Shown: positions 1 through 13,168 of the stretch, one piece after another | Position numbering within the stretch: position 1 is the stretch's first letter | Layout of the letters: every line of letters starts with the position of its first letter | Assembly (NCBI GenBank): GCA_005656395.1 | Contig: SRSI01000009.1 | Coordinates: 992,001-1,056,000 of the forward strand | Source: Strongyloides papillosus | Lineage: Eukaryota > Nematoda > Chromadorea > Rhabditida > Strongyloididae | Direction of reading: 5' to 3' | DNA: 64,000 nt | Notes under the pieces: generated by a model | What the model was told of the DNA's origin: nothing | Database searches by the model: none | Seen by the model: the letters and a program-made list of their open reading frames with translations, nothing else | Program-made: the position numbers and the translations under genes

Positions 1-1406
1 AATGTATTTTTTTCTCTAATGCTTTTTTTCAAAAAATTATTGTTTTTATTAGCAAGCACCATTTATACATATAATGTTGTTTTTATGAATATATTTTGTA
101 ATGCGAAAAATATTTTTTTTAAATTTATTTCTTTATATGATAATAATAAATAATGTTTGAACATATAAAACCCCTTCCTTTAAAGTGTTTTTTTTAAACT
201 TGTTTTAATTTATCAGTAATGTTGGGTAACATTAAGCATTATTATTTGTTTAAAAATATATGCAATATGGTGAAATGTAGACAAGGAAAATTTAAAATTA
301 TTAATACATTTGTGTTTGCTAAACTCTTTACTAATAGTACTAGATTATTAGCATATTTAACATGGTTTATATTATTTTTCTTAAAAAGTAGAAAGTAGAA
401 GTGTTTTTATGAAAAATTTTAAAGTTTTGGATTAGTTTCTTAAATACTACATGTGAAGGAAAATTTTTTTTATATATTCACAATTTCTTTAAAATGAATT
501 TTTCAAAACTATTCATTTCATTAGTTAAATAATTTTTTTGGTCAAAAATAGAAAAACATAAAAAAAATGATATCCCATTGCTAGGATTGTTAATAATTTT
601 TTGATATATTATAGATAACTTTAATCAAGAATAAAGTCGCGGCTTATCTCTAGTGTTTTGTTAAGCAATTTAAATTGTATTACTTTTCTTAAAAGTAAGT
701 TAAGTTGTAACAATATCGTCAAATGTAATTAAAGACATGATAGTGATTAATGAAAGATAAAATACAAGAGCAAAGGTTATTTGTATGATAACAATTTAAT
801 GGAAATAATTTTATTATTACTATTTACGTTTTATCTATTATATTATATAATCGTGATATAAAATATGTTCTATTCTATGAAATTGTCTCTAATTTTATGG
901 CAGCATTTTTTTTAAATGTCACTTGTAATTGTAAAATAATAAAAATATTTTTCTTTTTTTTAATTAATTAGTTTGTTCTTTTTTACTTCCTTGTTATTCG
1001 AATTAATTTATAATGTATATAAATATTTTTTTTATATATTTATGTAAAAAACACATAAGCTTTCAATTTGATATTTTTTAATAAAATATTTAGCAATCAA
1101 AAACTAACCTTGAAATACATATTAATTAATTTGTATTTGGCAATACCTATGTACTCAAACTTACCATTTCCTTTTATCTTTTTACATTTTATGAAACAAA
1201 AATAAATAAAAGTTTTATAGAAAAATTAATCTTTTAATATAGAACAAAGGAAACCACAACTTATATAAAAATAATTTTACAACATTTATCTTATCGAATT
1301 TTGCTATATCATCAAATTTATTTTTTATTATTAAAAGAACAATTTACTATTAATTATTCTATTCAATTTTATCATTAGATATTTCTTATCATTTCAGAGA
1401 AAAAAA
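1..1406. other. AT-rich spacer upstream of the acyltransferase gene
   Basis: No open frame with protein-like composition, RNA gene or clear repeat was seen on either strand. The only landmark is a 3' splice site ending at about 1396, eleven bases before the start codon of the next gene. It is not paired with an obvious coding exon upstream and is best read as a spliced-leader acceptor. Confidence 0.5.
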
Positions 1407-2470
1407 ATGGTGGAGTTTGCCCCATTAAATATTTCTTTATCCAGAAGACTTCAAACATTTGCCGTGACATTTTATTTGTTTTTATTTTTAATTTTACCTG
1501 TTATTGTTGTTTATGTTTTATATTCCTTAGCCTTTTCTAAATTTTGGTATGTTTATATTTTTTAATATTTTTTCGTTTATCTGTTTATTTATTTAGGTGG
1601 TTATTGTGCATTTATTTTGGATGGTGGATATTATTTGATAAAGATACATACAAAACAGGCAATGCAAGAAGTGAATTATTAAGAAATTGTATATTATGGA
1701 AATGGATGGCAGATTATTTCCCTATTAAGCTCCATAAAACAGGTGACTTAAGGGCTGATAAAAACTATATAATAGGTTGTCACCCACATGGTATTTTATC
1801 TTTTGGACACTTTCTTAATTTTGCAACAGAAAGTACAGGCTTTTCAAAGATGTTCCCTGGTATTGTACCATCTCTTGTAACATTACCATCTCAATTTATT
1901 ATACCATTCAGGAGAGAAATTGTTAAATGGACCGGATCAATTAGTTCTGATGTTGAAAGTATTCAATATCTCCTAGAACATCCAGGTGGGGGTCGTGCTG
2001 CTTGTATTGTTATAGGAGGTGCAGAAGAGGCACTAGATGCGAAACCTAATACTAATGATTTAATTCTATCAAGAAGAAAAGGTTTCTGTAAATTGGCACT
2101 TAAAAATGGAGCAAGTCTTGTGCCTTTATATAATTTTGGTGAAAATAAATTATACAATCAGATTGAAAATGAAAAAGGTGGTAGATTAAGAGCTTTTCAA
2201 ACAAAATTCAAAGATATTACTGGTTTTTCTGCACCTTTATTCATGGGAAGAGGTATTTTTCAATATAGTTGGGGTATTTTACCATATAGACAAGAATTAA
2301 ACACTGTCGTTGGAACACCAATTGAGGTAGATAAAATAGAAGGTAGAGATCCAACAAGTGAGGAAATTGAAGAGTTACATAAAAAATATTGTGATTCATT
2401 AATCAAATTATTTGATGAAAATAAAGAAAAATATGGTTTTGATAAAGATGCAAAATTAAATATACTCTAA
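1407..2470 (+). CDS. dgat-2: DGAT2-family acyltransferase (diacylglycerol O-acyltransferase 2-like)
   Basis: Two exons, 1407-1546 and 1597-2470, joined across a 50-base GT-AG intron inside a Trp codon, give 337 aa. This is close to the usual 330-390 aa of DGAT2 proteins. The family transfers a fatty acyl group from acyl-CoA to an acylglycerol at the ER membrane and lipid droplet. A hydrophobic hairpin at residues about 18-58 fits the usual membrane anchor. The family active-site motif HPHG is at about 109-112, followed by GILSFGHF. A later block with RRKGFCKLALKNGASLVP and FGE is also typical of DGAT2/MGAT enzymes. The start is favoured because a 3' splice site ends at 1396, just upstream, which suggests spliced-leader trans-splicing. 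Nematodes carry several DGAT2 paralogues, so the exact substrate and orthology are inferred. Confidence 0.93.
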
Positions 2471-3673
2471 GTATTTTTTCACTAATAGTTTTAATTGTAT
2501 CATATATATTATTCATTGGTTTTTAAGAGATTTATTTATTGTTTTAAACTATTTGATCTTCATAAATGTAGGAAAATAAAGTTTTAATAAGTTTTATATT
2601 TGTTTTATTAATACATTTAAAGGAATACAAGATATAAATAATAATAACTTTTTAATTTATTATAAAATACAAAGCTTATACATTAAATTGAATATCACAA
2701 TAATATTCTAATGTTTTTGGTTTCCATTTTTAAAATATCAACTAATTTTTTACTGCTTCTTTTATATTTTTTTACTGTAGTTATAAATTTTATTTTGAGA
2801 GACTAAAAATCTATTTTTTTTAAATGGTAAATGAAATAGTTTGAGCTTGTGATGTAGCTTTTAAATTATAAATGTTGCTCTTATATTATTTGTTCTCAAA
2901 TAATCTTTAAATTTAACCAGTGTTTATATGAAAAGTTTTTGAATCGAGGGAAATAAAAATACCATGAGTTATAAATTGTATAAATTATGACATGTATGAT
3001 TAATAGAATTTCAACAAGAATAAATAACATTTTTTTTATCATATACTATTATATTTTGAAATTCAAACTTTAAAATGCTCGTGTCTTCTATAGTTCAAGA
3101 TGTATATATTTTCCAGCATCTGCTATTATTTTAATAGTGCTTTTTTATGTTTTACTTTTTAATAAAATATTTTGTTTATATGAAGAAAATTTTGTTTTGA
3201 TTTTGCATTCCACAATAATTTCTTCAATCTTTTGTTGTGGGCGAGGATATCATTACAAATCGAAGTAAAATATTTTTATTTTACATTTGTTAGATTATAA
3301 AAATTATTATTTGTGGATATATGTTGTTTAAAACAACATATTATTTAGTTATTATTTTCAATGCTTTTGTTAATTCGAGAACGTTATAGCCAGTAGATAG
3401 AAGAATAGTATTAGTAAATTATTTGGATCAAAGGAATAAGGCTGTACTAGATAGATATTTTAATTTTATCTTCCAGTAATTGCCACCCTTTCACTTTATC
3501 ATTTTAAATAAGCTTCTGCATTTTATTGTTGTATCATAGTATTACTATTTATCCGTCTATTATTTAGTTAACAAATATATTAAGTTGTTTAAAGAATATA
3601 TTCGTGATTAAATAATACTCTAACGGAAATTAATTTTCTAATAATATATTTATATATTAAATTCTAGATAACT
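2471..3673. other. Spacer and 3' UTR
   Basis: AT-rich sequence after the acyltransferase stop. A few AATAAA-like signals lie in the first 150 bases. Nothing protein-like was seen apart from very short frames. The sequence just before 3674 ends in a pyrimidine-poor TAG that may be a trans-splice acceptor for the next gene. Confidence 0.4.
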
Positions 3674-4250
3674 ATGCCTTATTCATCAAACGGTCAATAT
3701 GTGCCTTGGTATCTAAATAGGAGATGCCCAATCTTTTGTTTACCATGCCTTCCTTTATATCAAGGAGTTTGGAGTGCAAGATTATGTGTTTTTATTACTG
3801 GAGCTATATTATTTATTCTTGGAGTTACCTTTATGTTAGGATTAATTGTTACATGTGTAGCTATTGAATGTAGTGCTTATGCAGGATCAATTCTTCCATT
3901 AGCTTTTATTCTCCTTTTCCTAGGAATTTTATTCCTTCATATTGGATGGGCAGCACATCTCCTTGATTTTGAAGGTAAAATACCTGTAGAAGAAGAATAT
4001 ACTGAAACAATTAAAACACTTAATGAAAGTGAGAAAAGAGAAAAAGATGCAGAAAATGCAATTTTTGATACTGTAAGAGAGAAAAATATCCCAGAATTTA
4101 AACAAGGATATTGGCAATTTGATGAGAAAGAAAGTTGGCAAGCTGTAGCAAATCCTTATCCAATTCAGTAAGTTAATTTATAATATTTTATTTATAAAAT
4201 CTTCTTTTAGATCTTCTTTGAAAGGAATAATTCCAAGACCTGAATATTAG
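3674..4250 (+). CDS. Small two-TM membrane protein, function unknown
   Basis: Two exons, 3674-4167 and 4211-4250, with a 43-base intron (GTAAGT to TTTTAG), give 177 aa. The short second exon adds a C-terminal tail ending IIPRPEY. The N-terminal part is Cys- and Pro-rich (residues about 15-30: RRCPIFCLPCLP). It is followed by two hydrophobic segments at about 36-64 and 70-95. The C-terminal half (about 100-177) is charged, acidic and partly helical, so it is probably cytosolic. The juxtamembrane cysteines could be palmitoylated, but that is an inference. No family was recognised. Reading continuity and the clean splice sites make it a real gene. Confidence 0.8.
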
Positions 4251-6549
4251 TATGATCCTCATTTTACATCAAAAGCTTTAACTTATTTGTAATTAAACGC
4301 GTATACTCTTCTCTTTCCAAAAGAAAATTTTTTTATCAACTTTCAAAATACACAAACATATTTGGGAATTTCTAAAATTTTTTTAAACTGACAAAAATAA
4401 AATATTTAAAATAAATGTGATAATTTGTTGTTACTTATAAATTTGTATAATAAATTATTTCAAAAATCTTTTTCATAAAAATTTTTAATTAATAAATAAA
4501 TTGTGATAGACATTGTAAAATAATATAATTAAATTCAACAAAAAAGTTATCTATAGATTTGATATGTGGGCACTTAAAAAGAAATTAAATTTTTTAAGTA
4601 TTTTTCAAATTTTTACCATTTTGAAAAATTCTCGTTAAAATTAAATAAATTTATTTTTAATGAATGTATAAGAAAATAATATTTTAATTGACTTCATTAA
4701 TTCTTCTTTAATAGACTACTTTTTTTAAAGTCATGATAAACAGATAAATTTAAAATTTCGACAGAAGCTTTTAAGAATTGATAATTTTTACAAATGCCAT
4801 TTTGTCATTTACTAGAATTTCAAATTTTTTCTAACTGTTTTAATATTTTCATTCATCAAGTCGTTAACTATTTAATATATTGGCCAGAAGTTTTAAACAT
4901 CATTATTAAACCTGTTGAGGTTTGAATTTTTGTTTTAAAACAAAAGAATTAATAAATATATCAAATTGAAGAATTAATGAATCATTTATCAATATAAATC
5001 AACCGCCAAGATATATATACATTATTTTATTAAAGTATATCCTACTATTGGTAAGTGTATTAATTTTTATGTTAAATTAATGATAAGAAAAACAATCATT
5101 TCTTTTAAGCTATTATTACACTATTTACTAAAATTTATAAAAGCTCAAGTTGATGTAATTTATGATTTTTCTCCCAAGTACTTCGGTGAAATTTGTTAGT
5201 GAATATTATATCTAATATTATCAAAAGAATTTCATTACATTTTCTTTCTGATATATGTATTAAGCAACTTTGTGATTTTTGCTTTTGTTTGATTTACACT
5301 AATTTATCCTAAAATATTCTATTGTCTTTTGTTAAACACTATTATTTTTAAAGCTTGTTTCAAGAATATTTATATACAACTTATTGTTTTCAACGCTGTT
5401 TAACTTAAGTGCTTAATCTTTATTTATATTTTGTTTTAAGGAGTAATTTAAGGAAGTGTTATTTATTAATAACTTCAAATCATTAGTTTAAACATGCTTT
5501 CAAAATTAACCCCAACTCATTCAACCATGGCACCATCTTTAATAATGTCGATTAATATTTTATTTTAGATACCATCAAAAATTGATGTTTATAAAGATTA
5601 ATTTTATATTCTTTTTAACAAACATAGTTTATTATCTTTTTCTACTATTGGAGTAGGAACTTTTCTTAATACAAAGAAATTAAATTAAATTTTGTCTTTA
5701 TACCAACCACCAAGTAACATTTCATTATTCTTATTAATAAGATTAATGACTTAACCAAATTCTAGTTAGCCAACATTTCTAAAAATCTTTGCAAATATTA
5801 ATAACTTGCTTATATTCTTATATTTCTTCCTCGTATATTTTTTTTATTATATTTCGATGTACCTCATCATGTAGCATCAAATTGGTTATTTATTATCATA
5901 TAATATCATTCTTATCTTTTTTTTTTAATTTATATGCTTAGTTTAATTTTTTTTTATTTTTTTAAAATCTTTAAGCATCATGAGTATACCATCAATTCCT
6001 TCTCGTCTAATCATGCTATATTAGTGCTGTATTTAAAACGAGTACTATTACTTATTTTTAATATATCTTTGATTTAATATTGTCATAACTATAATATAAC
6101 AGAACAGAAAACAAAACACAGCAATCTCATAAACCGTTCTCCTCTGACCTTTTTATATAAACTCTTGTTTAAATGTAAAAAAAGGCAACTACAACACTTT
6201 TACAATATACTAGAAAAACACTCTTCTTTACAATTTTATACCTACTATTTAATCTGTATATTTCATACTATTTTCCATACTTAGCTTTTTATTTTTTTTT
6301 CAATCTTTATTATTAAAAACATTTAAAGAATATTGGAAAATAATTTTTCTTCAATTGATTATTTAAAATTTTTTACTTTTTTAAATCTTTTTTTTTTATA
6401 AACAATTAGAAAATAAATAAGCTTATATTTGTTTATTATAAATACAAAAAAATTCAGACATATTAATGCTAATATATTTTTGATTTTATATTTATTTTAG
6501 TATTAAAGAAATTGTTCTATTTGATAAATCACTATCATTATTTTGACAG
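4251..6549. other. 2.3-kb spacer before the one-TM protein gene
   Basis: Mostly A/T-rich sequence without convincing coding signal. A 24-codon frame at about 5494 and a 14-codon frame at about 5982 are too short to judge. A somewhat less AT-rich patch at about 6108-6170, with a TATATAAA-like element near 6155, could be a core promoter or non-coding 5' exon of the following gene. A 3' splice site (TTTTGACAG) ends at 6549. Confidence 0.4.
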
Positions 6550-6609
6550 CTTTGCTTTTGGACCACCAAAGTATACTCTGAATTGTGGAGTATTTATCAA
6601 GAAGAAAAA

Positions 6610-7995
6610 ATGGGTCTCTCTGATAGTAAACCGCAGATGCCAGATCCCATGATGATGGACCAACATCCCTATCCGGATCTCAATTTAATTCTTAGAGGTG
6701 TCCCTAAAATGATTCAAGTAAGTTAAATTTTCTTTAATATCAGTTGTTTTTTTATCAAACAGGTGGCTGATGATATGCATCGAATGACAAACTACATTAA
6801 AGACTTAAGGGATATGTTATTAATTTCAGTCTTCATATCATTCATCGGTATTATGTTATTTTTAATATGTAAGATTGTTGGCAATAGAAAAAGAAGAAGA
6901 AATAGAAAAAGAACTATGGTTCAGCAATATGTAAGTTTATATTTAGACATTATATAAAAAAAAAGCAACAACAATAAGTAAACCATAATTTGTCATTGAA
7001 ATCCCTTTATTTTAACAATTCTATCTTTTTAACATTTCATCTAACAACTTAAAATTATAGGAACAATCTTCACTTGGTCGACGATACCTACCATACGAAC
7101 CACAATCATGGGAAAGAATTCATAAATTTGGCGATCACGAAAAAAATCAAATAACGCGTTCAGGTACACCGCAAGATTTTGGACATACCTCAAATAGTAC
7201 ACATAATAATAATATATTATCATCTACAACTACAACAAGTACAAATTGTACAGAAAAAAGTCAAATGCCTTTAATGGGTAACCAACACGTCACCAATGTG
7301 CCTCTTCTAAAAGTGTGATTTTTTTTGTAAAATATAATATTTTTGCGTGCTTTTTTTTTCTATATTTGTTTATTTATAATTATCAATATTAATATTTGTA
7401 TGTTTGAAGAGAATCATTCATGATACATATTAACCATATAAAATCCATAAATTTTAATTAGTTAGATTATAATTTGTTAAAATAAGAAATTTTTTTCAGA
7501 AATGTGAGCCGGTAAATTTGTTGTATGATAAACTAAGACATATCGATTCATCATCTGATTCTAATAAAAGTTTAACTCCAGAAAACTAACTATATCAATG
7601 TTTTTTGATTGAGTAACAAAAATATATTGAAATGTTGTGTTTATTTGATGGTCAAAGAATCTTGTTAGGTAAATTTATATTGCCTCTTATAATATTATGA
7701 TGCTTTCCATTAAACATTTCATCTTAATAATTTTTTTCATTAACATTATTGAAATTTGCTTGCTTTTTCCATTTATGTAAATATATCCCAAATATATCCA
7801 CTTCAAAATTAGCAATGCATTAGCTTATTAACTTTTAACATGACTGGAATAAAAGTGCCAACACTTTATTAAATTAATATTTCAAATATCTCATAAAATA
7901 TAAATTGTTTATTTCAGATAGATAAAGATTACTTGAACACTTACAAAGACCACAATAATATTGAAATACGCTTCGTTGATTGCAGTCCTATTTAA
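6610..7995 (+). CDS. One-pass membrane protein with alternative C-terminal exons, function unknown
   Basis: Common exons are 6610-6717, 6763-6930 and 7061-7312, all joined in phase 0. If exon 3 is read through, the stop is at 7316-7318 (177 aa in all). Two further acceptor-led frames in the same phase follow: 7500-7589, with its own stop, and 7918-7995, with its own stop. Within the first of these, a good donor (GTAAAT at 7512) would make a 12-base microexon, 7500-7511, that joins in frame to 7918-7995. The donor at 7313 (GTGTGA) is weak, so alternative use is plausible. The protein has a short acidic N-terminus, a single TM segment at about residues 57-76, then a strongly basic stop-transfer stretch (RKRRRNRKR), and a polar Thr/Asn-rich tail. 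That arrangement suggests a single-pass protein with a long cytosolic tail. A 3' splice site ends at 6549, so the 5' UTR is spliced or trans-spliced. No family was recognised. Confidence 0.75.
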
Positions 7996-8190
7996 AGGAA
8001 AAGAGAAATAAAAAGGTAGTCTTTCAATCAAGAATACTGCTAATCGAAATATATTTATATATACTATATAATATATATTACAACACATTTTTCATATAAA
8101 AATATATTGTATATAAATAATTAAAAAAAATAAAAGACTTAAAACATGGCAAGTTGAGTGAAAAATATTGTTGAATTTATTATATTGATA

Positions 8191-9974
8191 CTATATTAAA
8201 TCTTGTGTATTAAAACCAAGAATACCATTGGCAATTCCTAATTCATTACATTCTAGTTGATCATTGTATGATGGTATTGTATTTATAATTTCCACAACAT
8301 GATTTTCACTTTGAACTTCAGGATAATTATTTTTCATATCATTACTTATATTAAGAATATTGCTTTGATTCACCTGTTGATTACCATGATTTAACATTAT
8401 ATTTTTCCTATTTATAAAAATATTATTTCCATTACTGTAATTTAAGCTCATTTCATGTTCACCACCACCTCCTATATTTGAATCATGATTTGAGGACAGG
8501 TCATGAAAATTTGAGGCAAACATAGGGCTTTCTGATAAAATACTTCCTGGAGGACTACCACTATCACTATCGATTGTCTTACCACTTGTATAACTATTAG
8601 CACGTGAAGAATTATTATTTTTATTATTCATCCACCGCCTACCAACATCCTTTTTTAGTCTTTTTTCTTTTGCTCTTCTATTTTGAAACCATACTTGAAC
8701 GACTCTCATATCGAGTCCTGTGTCTGCTGCTAACTGTTCACGAACATGTCTTGCAGGTTTACTACTTGTTTGGTATGCTTGTTTTAATGTTTCTAATGAT
8801 TTTGCTGATATTGTTGTTCTAGGTCTTTTATTAGATCCATCCATTTCACTATCATTTGATGATAAAATATTAGCACTTTCATAATCATTCTTACATACTA
8901 ATTGTCCATCAGATGGTATTAAATAAAATTCATCACCTGTTGATAATTCCTTTTTACATATCACACAAGAGAAACACTCTAGATGATAAACAAGATTTGA
9001 TGCTTTCCTTATTACCGATGATGGAAATATAGGTGAGTTACATCTTATACATTTAGTTCCAAATTTTCTAAAAATTAGAAATAATATAATTAATTATTAT
9101 ATAATATTTTATATTAAAAATAAACTTACGAAAAAAAGTCATTTTTACAAAAAAGGTTATTATTTTTAACGAAACATTTCTCATTTAATGTTATGTTACA
9201 TTCACTACATCTAAGGCATTCTGTATGATAAGAGTTTTCCTGTACTTTTGAAATAAATCTTTCTCTAATTGGTATATTACATTTTGTGCATATATGTTCC
9301 TGTGTCGGTGGTAAATGTTCTAAAAACATGATCATATAATAATATTATTATATAAAAAAAGTTACATGTAAAATTGAAAGAATTTAGTAATATTTGTGGT
9401 GTGAATATATTTGTTATTTTATGTACATAAAACGGAACGAGTTATATGTAAAGTTTCTTGTATAGTGTTAAACCGATGATAAAATTTTAATCATCTTTTT
9501 TTACATATCTCTTTATAATGACTAATGGATAACAATGTATGATAAATGATTCTTAAAAACTCAATAAAAGGGAAGAAACTTCAATAAATTGTTTGTGGTA
9601 AGGGAAAACTAATTAAAATTTTGATTCATGATACTGGTAATATGTGATGGTGGTTTTGTTACCTTGACAAGGTGAAATAAAAAATGCAGTTATTCTTTTT
9701 ATATTTCTTATATAAAAAAATGATGATTAATACGGTAGTGTGGTAGGAATTAATTTAATTAATCATCTTATACTCTCCTGTCTTTGATCATAATTTTTTT
9801 TATTAAATTTGTCTCTTTAAACTAACCTAATATATTTGATTGAGGATAAAACAACATTCCGACATTGGAGGATAATGGATGTGGTTCATTGCCAAGAGTA
9901 GAATGAATAGTATTTTCGTTTGTAGGTAAATTATTTTGTATTGAGGGATGTGGTGAATTAGATAATATGTCCAT
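8191..9974 (-). CDS. ceh-14: LIM-homeodomain transcription factor, LHX3/LHX4 class (CEH-14)
   Basis: Three exons on the minus strand, 9974-9827, 9319-9130 and 9067-8191, give 404 aa. LIM domain 1 is at about residues 60-111 and LIM domain 2 at about 119-172. The zinc-binding Cys/His pattern is intact, and the block STGDEFYL is typical of LHX3. The homeodomain at about 192-253 contains [19 protein letters not shown] and the recognition-helix block [18 protein letters not shown], close to vertebrate LHX3/4. In C. elegans ceh-14 specifies thermosensory (AFD) and several other neurons. The C-terminal third is Asn/Ser-rich. Intron 1 (9320-9826) is about 507 bases, long for this window, and may hold regulatory sites. 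A 3' splice site at 9990 lies just upstream of the start. The identification rests on the homeodomain and is strong. Confidence 0.96.
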
Positions 9975-9990
9975 TTATAGATAAATCTAC

Positions 9991-12900
9991 AAAAATATTA
10001 GAAAAATAATGTATGAGACGTAGCAATTTTTTAAATAAAGAATAGGCAAAATTATGTGTATATATAAATGTATGAATAAAACATTAATGTCTTATCTTCA
10101 GTACATTTTCACAAATATCTATATGATTATATACTATTATAATATCAAAATCTAAAGAACCTTCTTATAACTATAAAAAATATATCTAATTCCCTTATAC
10201 ATTTCAATATTTAAAATCATTTTTAACAATATCAACACACACATAAAAACAATATCTGATAGATATAAGTTTCTTATATAAAATTATAAGAATCATAAAT
10301 TAGATACTTAAAAGAAATATTTATTCATAGAAAAGTTTTTATATTTTTATCCGTTAATATAATTGATGATATATATATATGACAATACTTTTTATTATGA
10401 AGCGTTGTAAATGGAAAAAGGTAGGCAATAAGACAGTAAATAAATATATGATAAAGAAGGATAAGTATATTTAAAAATGAAGGATTTATTTTGGTGATAA
10501 ATATGATAATGAATGAAGCTAAAAAGATTTTTGAATCCTTCTTTTACAAGCTAAGATAAATGTATGCAGCTTAAGGTAGATATATCTGATAAACTTGATT
10601 TTATATTTATATAAAATGGGATGAAAGGTTTCATTTAACCCTCTTTGGTTAAAAGAGTTTTGTTTTAAATATAAGGTTTTAAATGTAATATGTTTCAATT
10701 ATACGATAAGTCTCAATAAAATAAATGTATTTGGTATAAGTAAATATACTTTTTTCTACAATAAATTTGAATATAAAATTTTTAGGTGAAAAAAATTTTT
10801 AACATTTAAAAAACAAGAAAAAAAGTTAAGAAATTTATCTAAATAACTACCACTTATACTTAATTTTTATCTGTAAATATTTCAAAAAATTATCTTTCAA
10901 ATCATTATTTAGCTCAAGCTTAACAAAAATAAGTCTCATCATCTCTACATCTATTCTATTTCAATTCACCCCTCCTACACATTAACCAATATGGGTGGAG
11001 TTTGTAGTATTACCAAATTTTATTTAATAATACCCAAAAAAGATAAATGTGAATAGGCAGTTATATTTAAACTATTTAGATATTACATATATTACTATCC
11101 ATGCATTATGGAATAGGAGAAAAGAAATATTTTTAATTGAATAGAAGTAGAGATAAAAAAATTCTAGAAATTATAAAAGATTTCAAAAAAACAATATGAA
11201 CATATAAATATTTGTTTTGAATTTTTAACTTTTCTTTTTCAATTGACCTTTGAAATAAAAAGTTATAGTAAAAATCTTTTATCATAACTATTTAAATATA
11301 ATAAGGCCTTATAAAAATATTATCAACTTATGGTAAATCACTCATTATCGTTTCTATAATTAGACCCCATGTAAAGGTAATTATCTATGGTGCCAGATTG
11401 CACTAAAATCAACTTTTTATATAATTATACATCTTTCTTCAATCAAAAGGTGTCATCAAACTAAAACAATGATATTTACCAACATATAAGTTAAATTATT
11501 ATTAAATAAAAAAAAACTCGAATTATCTCTTAAAAGTTAAAAGTATACTAGAAAGCATATTTAAAATGATATATTTTTAATACTACTTAAAATGTAAGAA
11601 TGATAATCTTGAATATAAAAGTTTTTACTATACTTAGAAGTATTAATTAGCTATCATTTATTGTGAAAGTATTTATTTAAGCATAAATATAAGAAAATAT
11701 CCTAAAAAATAATAATATTTTTGATGTTTGAATATTACCAAAAATAAGAAAAAAATCAAGCTTTTATGTTTTCATATTTTTGTTTCTTTTAAATACATTA
11801 TATCCAAAACTAACAAAATCATATCTTTCAATATTTGATAAATAATTTATTTGATTTTGTCAAATACCGTGAAAAATTAATTTATCAATAACAATAACTT
11901 TCATTAAGAATCATATATAATATATGAGTTTTCAACACCATAGTGTGCCAAATACTTTATATCCTATGGAACATGCAAGAGATGCCGCTTTGTTAAAAGT
12001 GAAAGAAAGTGATCGTGAAATTAATGTACATAATTGAATATATGTATTATTTTTAAAAAGAGATCACAAATAATTGAAGTTTTTGACATATCTTTCGGAA
12101 ATCTTTTTAATTAATATTTCATAATACCATAATATTTCATAACTTATTATTTATCTTTGATCATTTACAATTAAATAAAATATTGACATATTTTAAAAAA
12201 TACTTTGTTTTCAATTACCTTTTTCACTTTAGGGAATTTTTACAATTCCCTTTATATTATCATTAACTATTATCAATCCAACTACATACTTTATATATTT
12301 TTAAATTAATGACCATGTTATGTTTTTATACCATAACAAAATTTAAAAGCATTGTCAAAATCCATTTAATTTTCTATTGTTATCCTTTCCTTAGAATCTT
12401 TTCTATACATATTATTTTATGTCACCGTATCCCGTTCCTACTTAGTAATCCCCTTTACGATCAAGCAAAATGATAATAAAAATAAAAGTGTCCTAGTAAA
12501 GTTTATAGTCCATATATCCATACAATAACATTTTACTCAAGAATCCTCTTATCAAAAGAAAATATAATGTTTGGAAGGAAAAAAATGAAATATAAAAATA
12601 TATACTTTTTAGTCATGCTATATATATTTTTTACATCACCACTACCATCGTAATTTAATATAAAAATTTTTAACAATTCCTTTATATGCCGTATTTTTCC
12701 TTGTCACAAGCATTAATTCACCTCATCAATATAGTTTTTATGTTACCATGAAGTTGTATTTTTATTACTCTCAATACACACACACCAAATATAATACTGC
12801 TGTCAGCTGTGTTGCTATATCATAAGTATAACAATATAATTGAAACAACATTATGCCATTATTTCTGATGTAGATTGTTATGATGCGTGAGTTAAATGAC

Positions 12901-13168
12901 AGTATGCTGTGGTTAATTATTACATTAAAACTAAGTTAAATCATTAAGAAATAGTGTATTAAGTTAGCTAAATTTCTTCTTAAATGAAAGTGATTAAGGG
13001 AATTGATAAATTAAAAATATTAACCTATCCCATTTCTGACATATTCTTTAAATGAAGATAAATAAACCAATTATTCTTTTAAAACATATTTATATACAAA
13101 TTTCTAAAACAACCAATCCTAATAATTATTATATAGTTAAAACATCAAAACAAAAAAAGTACATATAA
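9991..13168. other. 3.2-kb spacer, probable ceh-14 control region
   Basis: This lies between the start of ceh-14 and the 3' end of the TIMMDC1-like gene, so both flanking genes read on the minus strand. It is A/T-rich with patches of more balanced composition. One short coding candidate (11924-12037) is listed separately. Its position upstream of a neuronal selector gene makes regulatory content likely, but no specific site could be named. Confidence 0.4.
11924..12304 (+). CDS. Possible small gene (37 to about 57 aa), uncertain
   Basis: A 37-codon frame, 11924-12037, has balanced codon use unlike its surroundings. It contains many His, Pro, Glu and Arg codons (for example YPMEHARDAALLKVKESD), which is unusual for chance A/T-rich sequence. 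It stops at 12035-12037. A strong acceptor (TTTTTCACTTTAG) ends at 12232 and is followed by a phase-0 hydrophobic frame to 12304. Splicing from a phase-0 GT inside the first frame (11999 or 12024) would give a small tail-anchored protein of about 50-57 aa. Both donors are poor. It could also be a stray exon or an unrelated conserved element of the ceh-14 control region. Confidence 0.25.
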
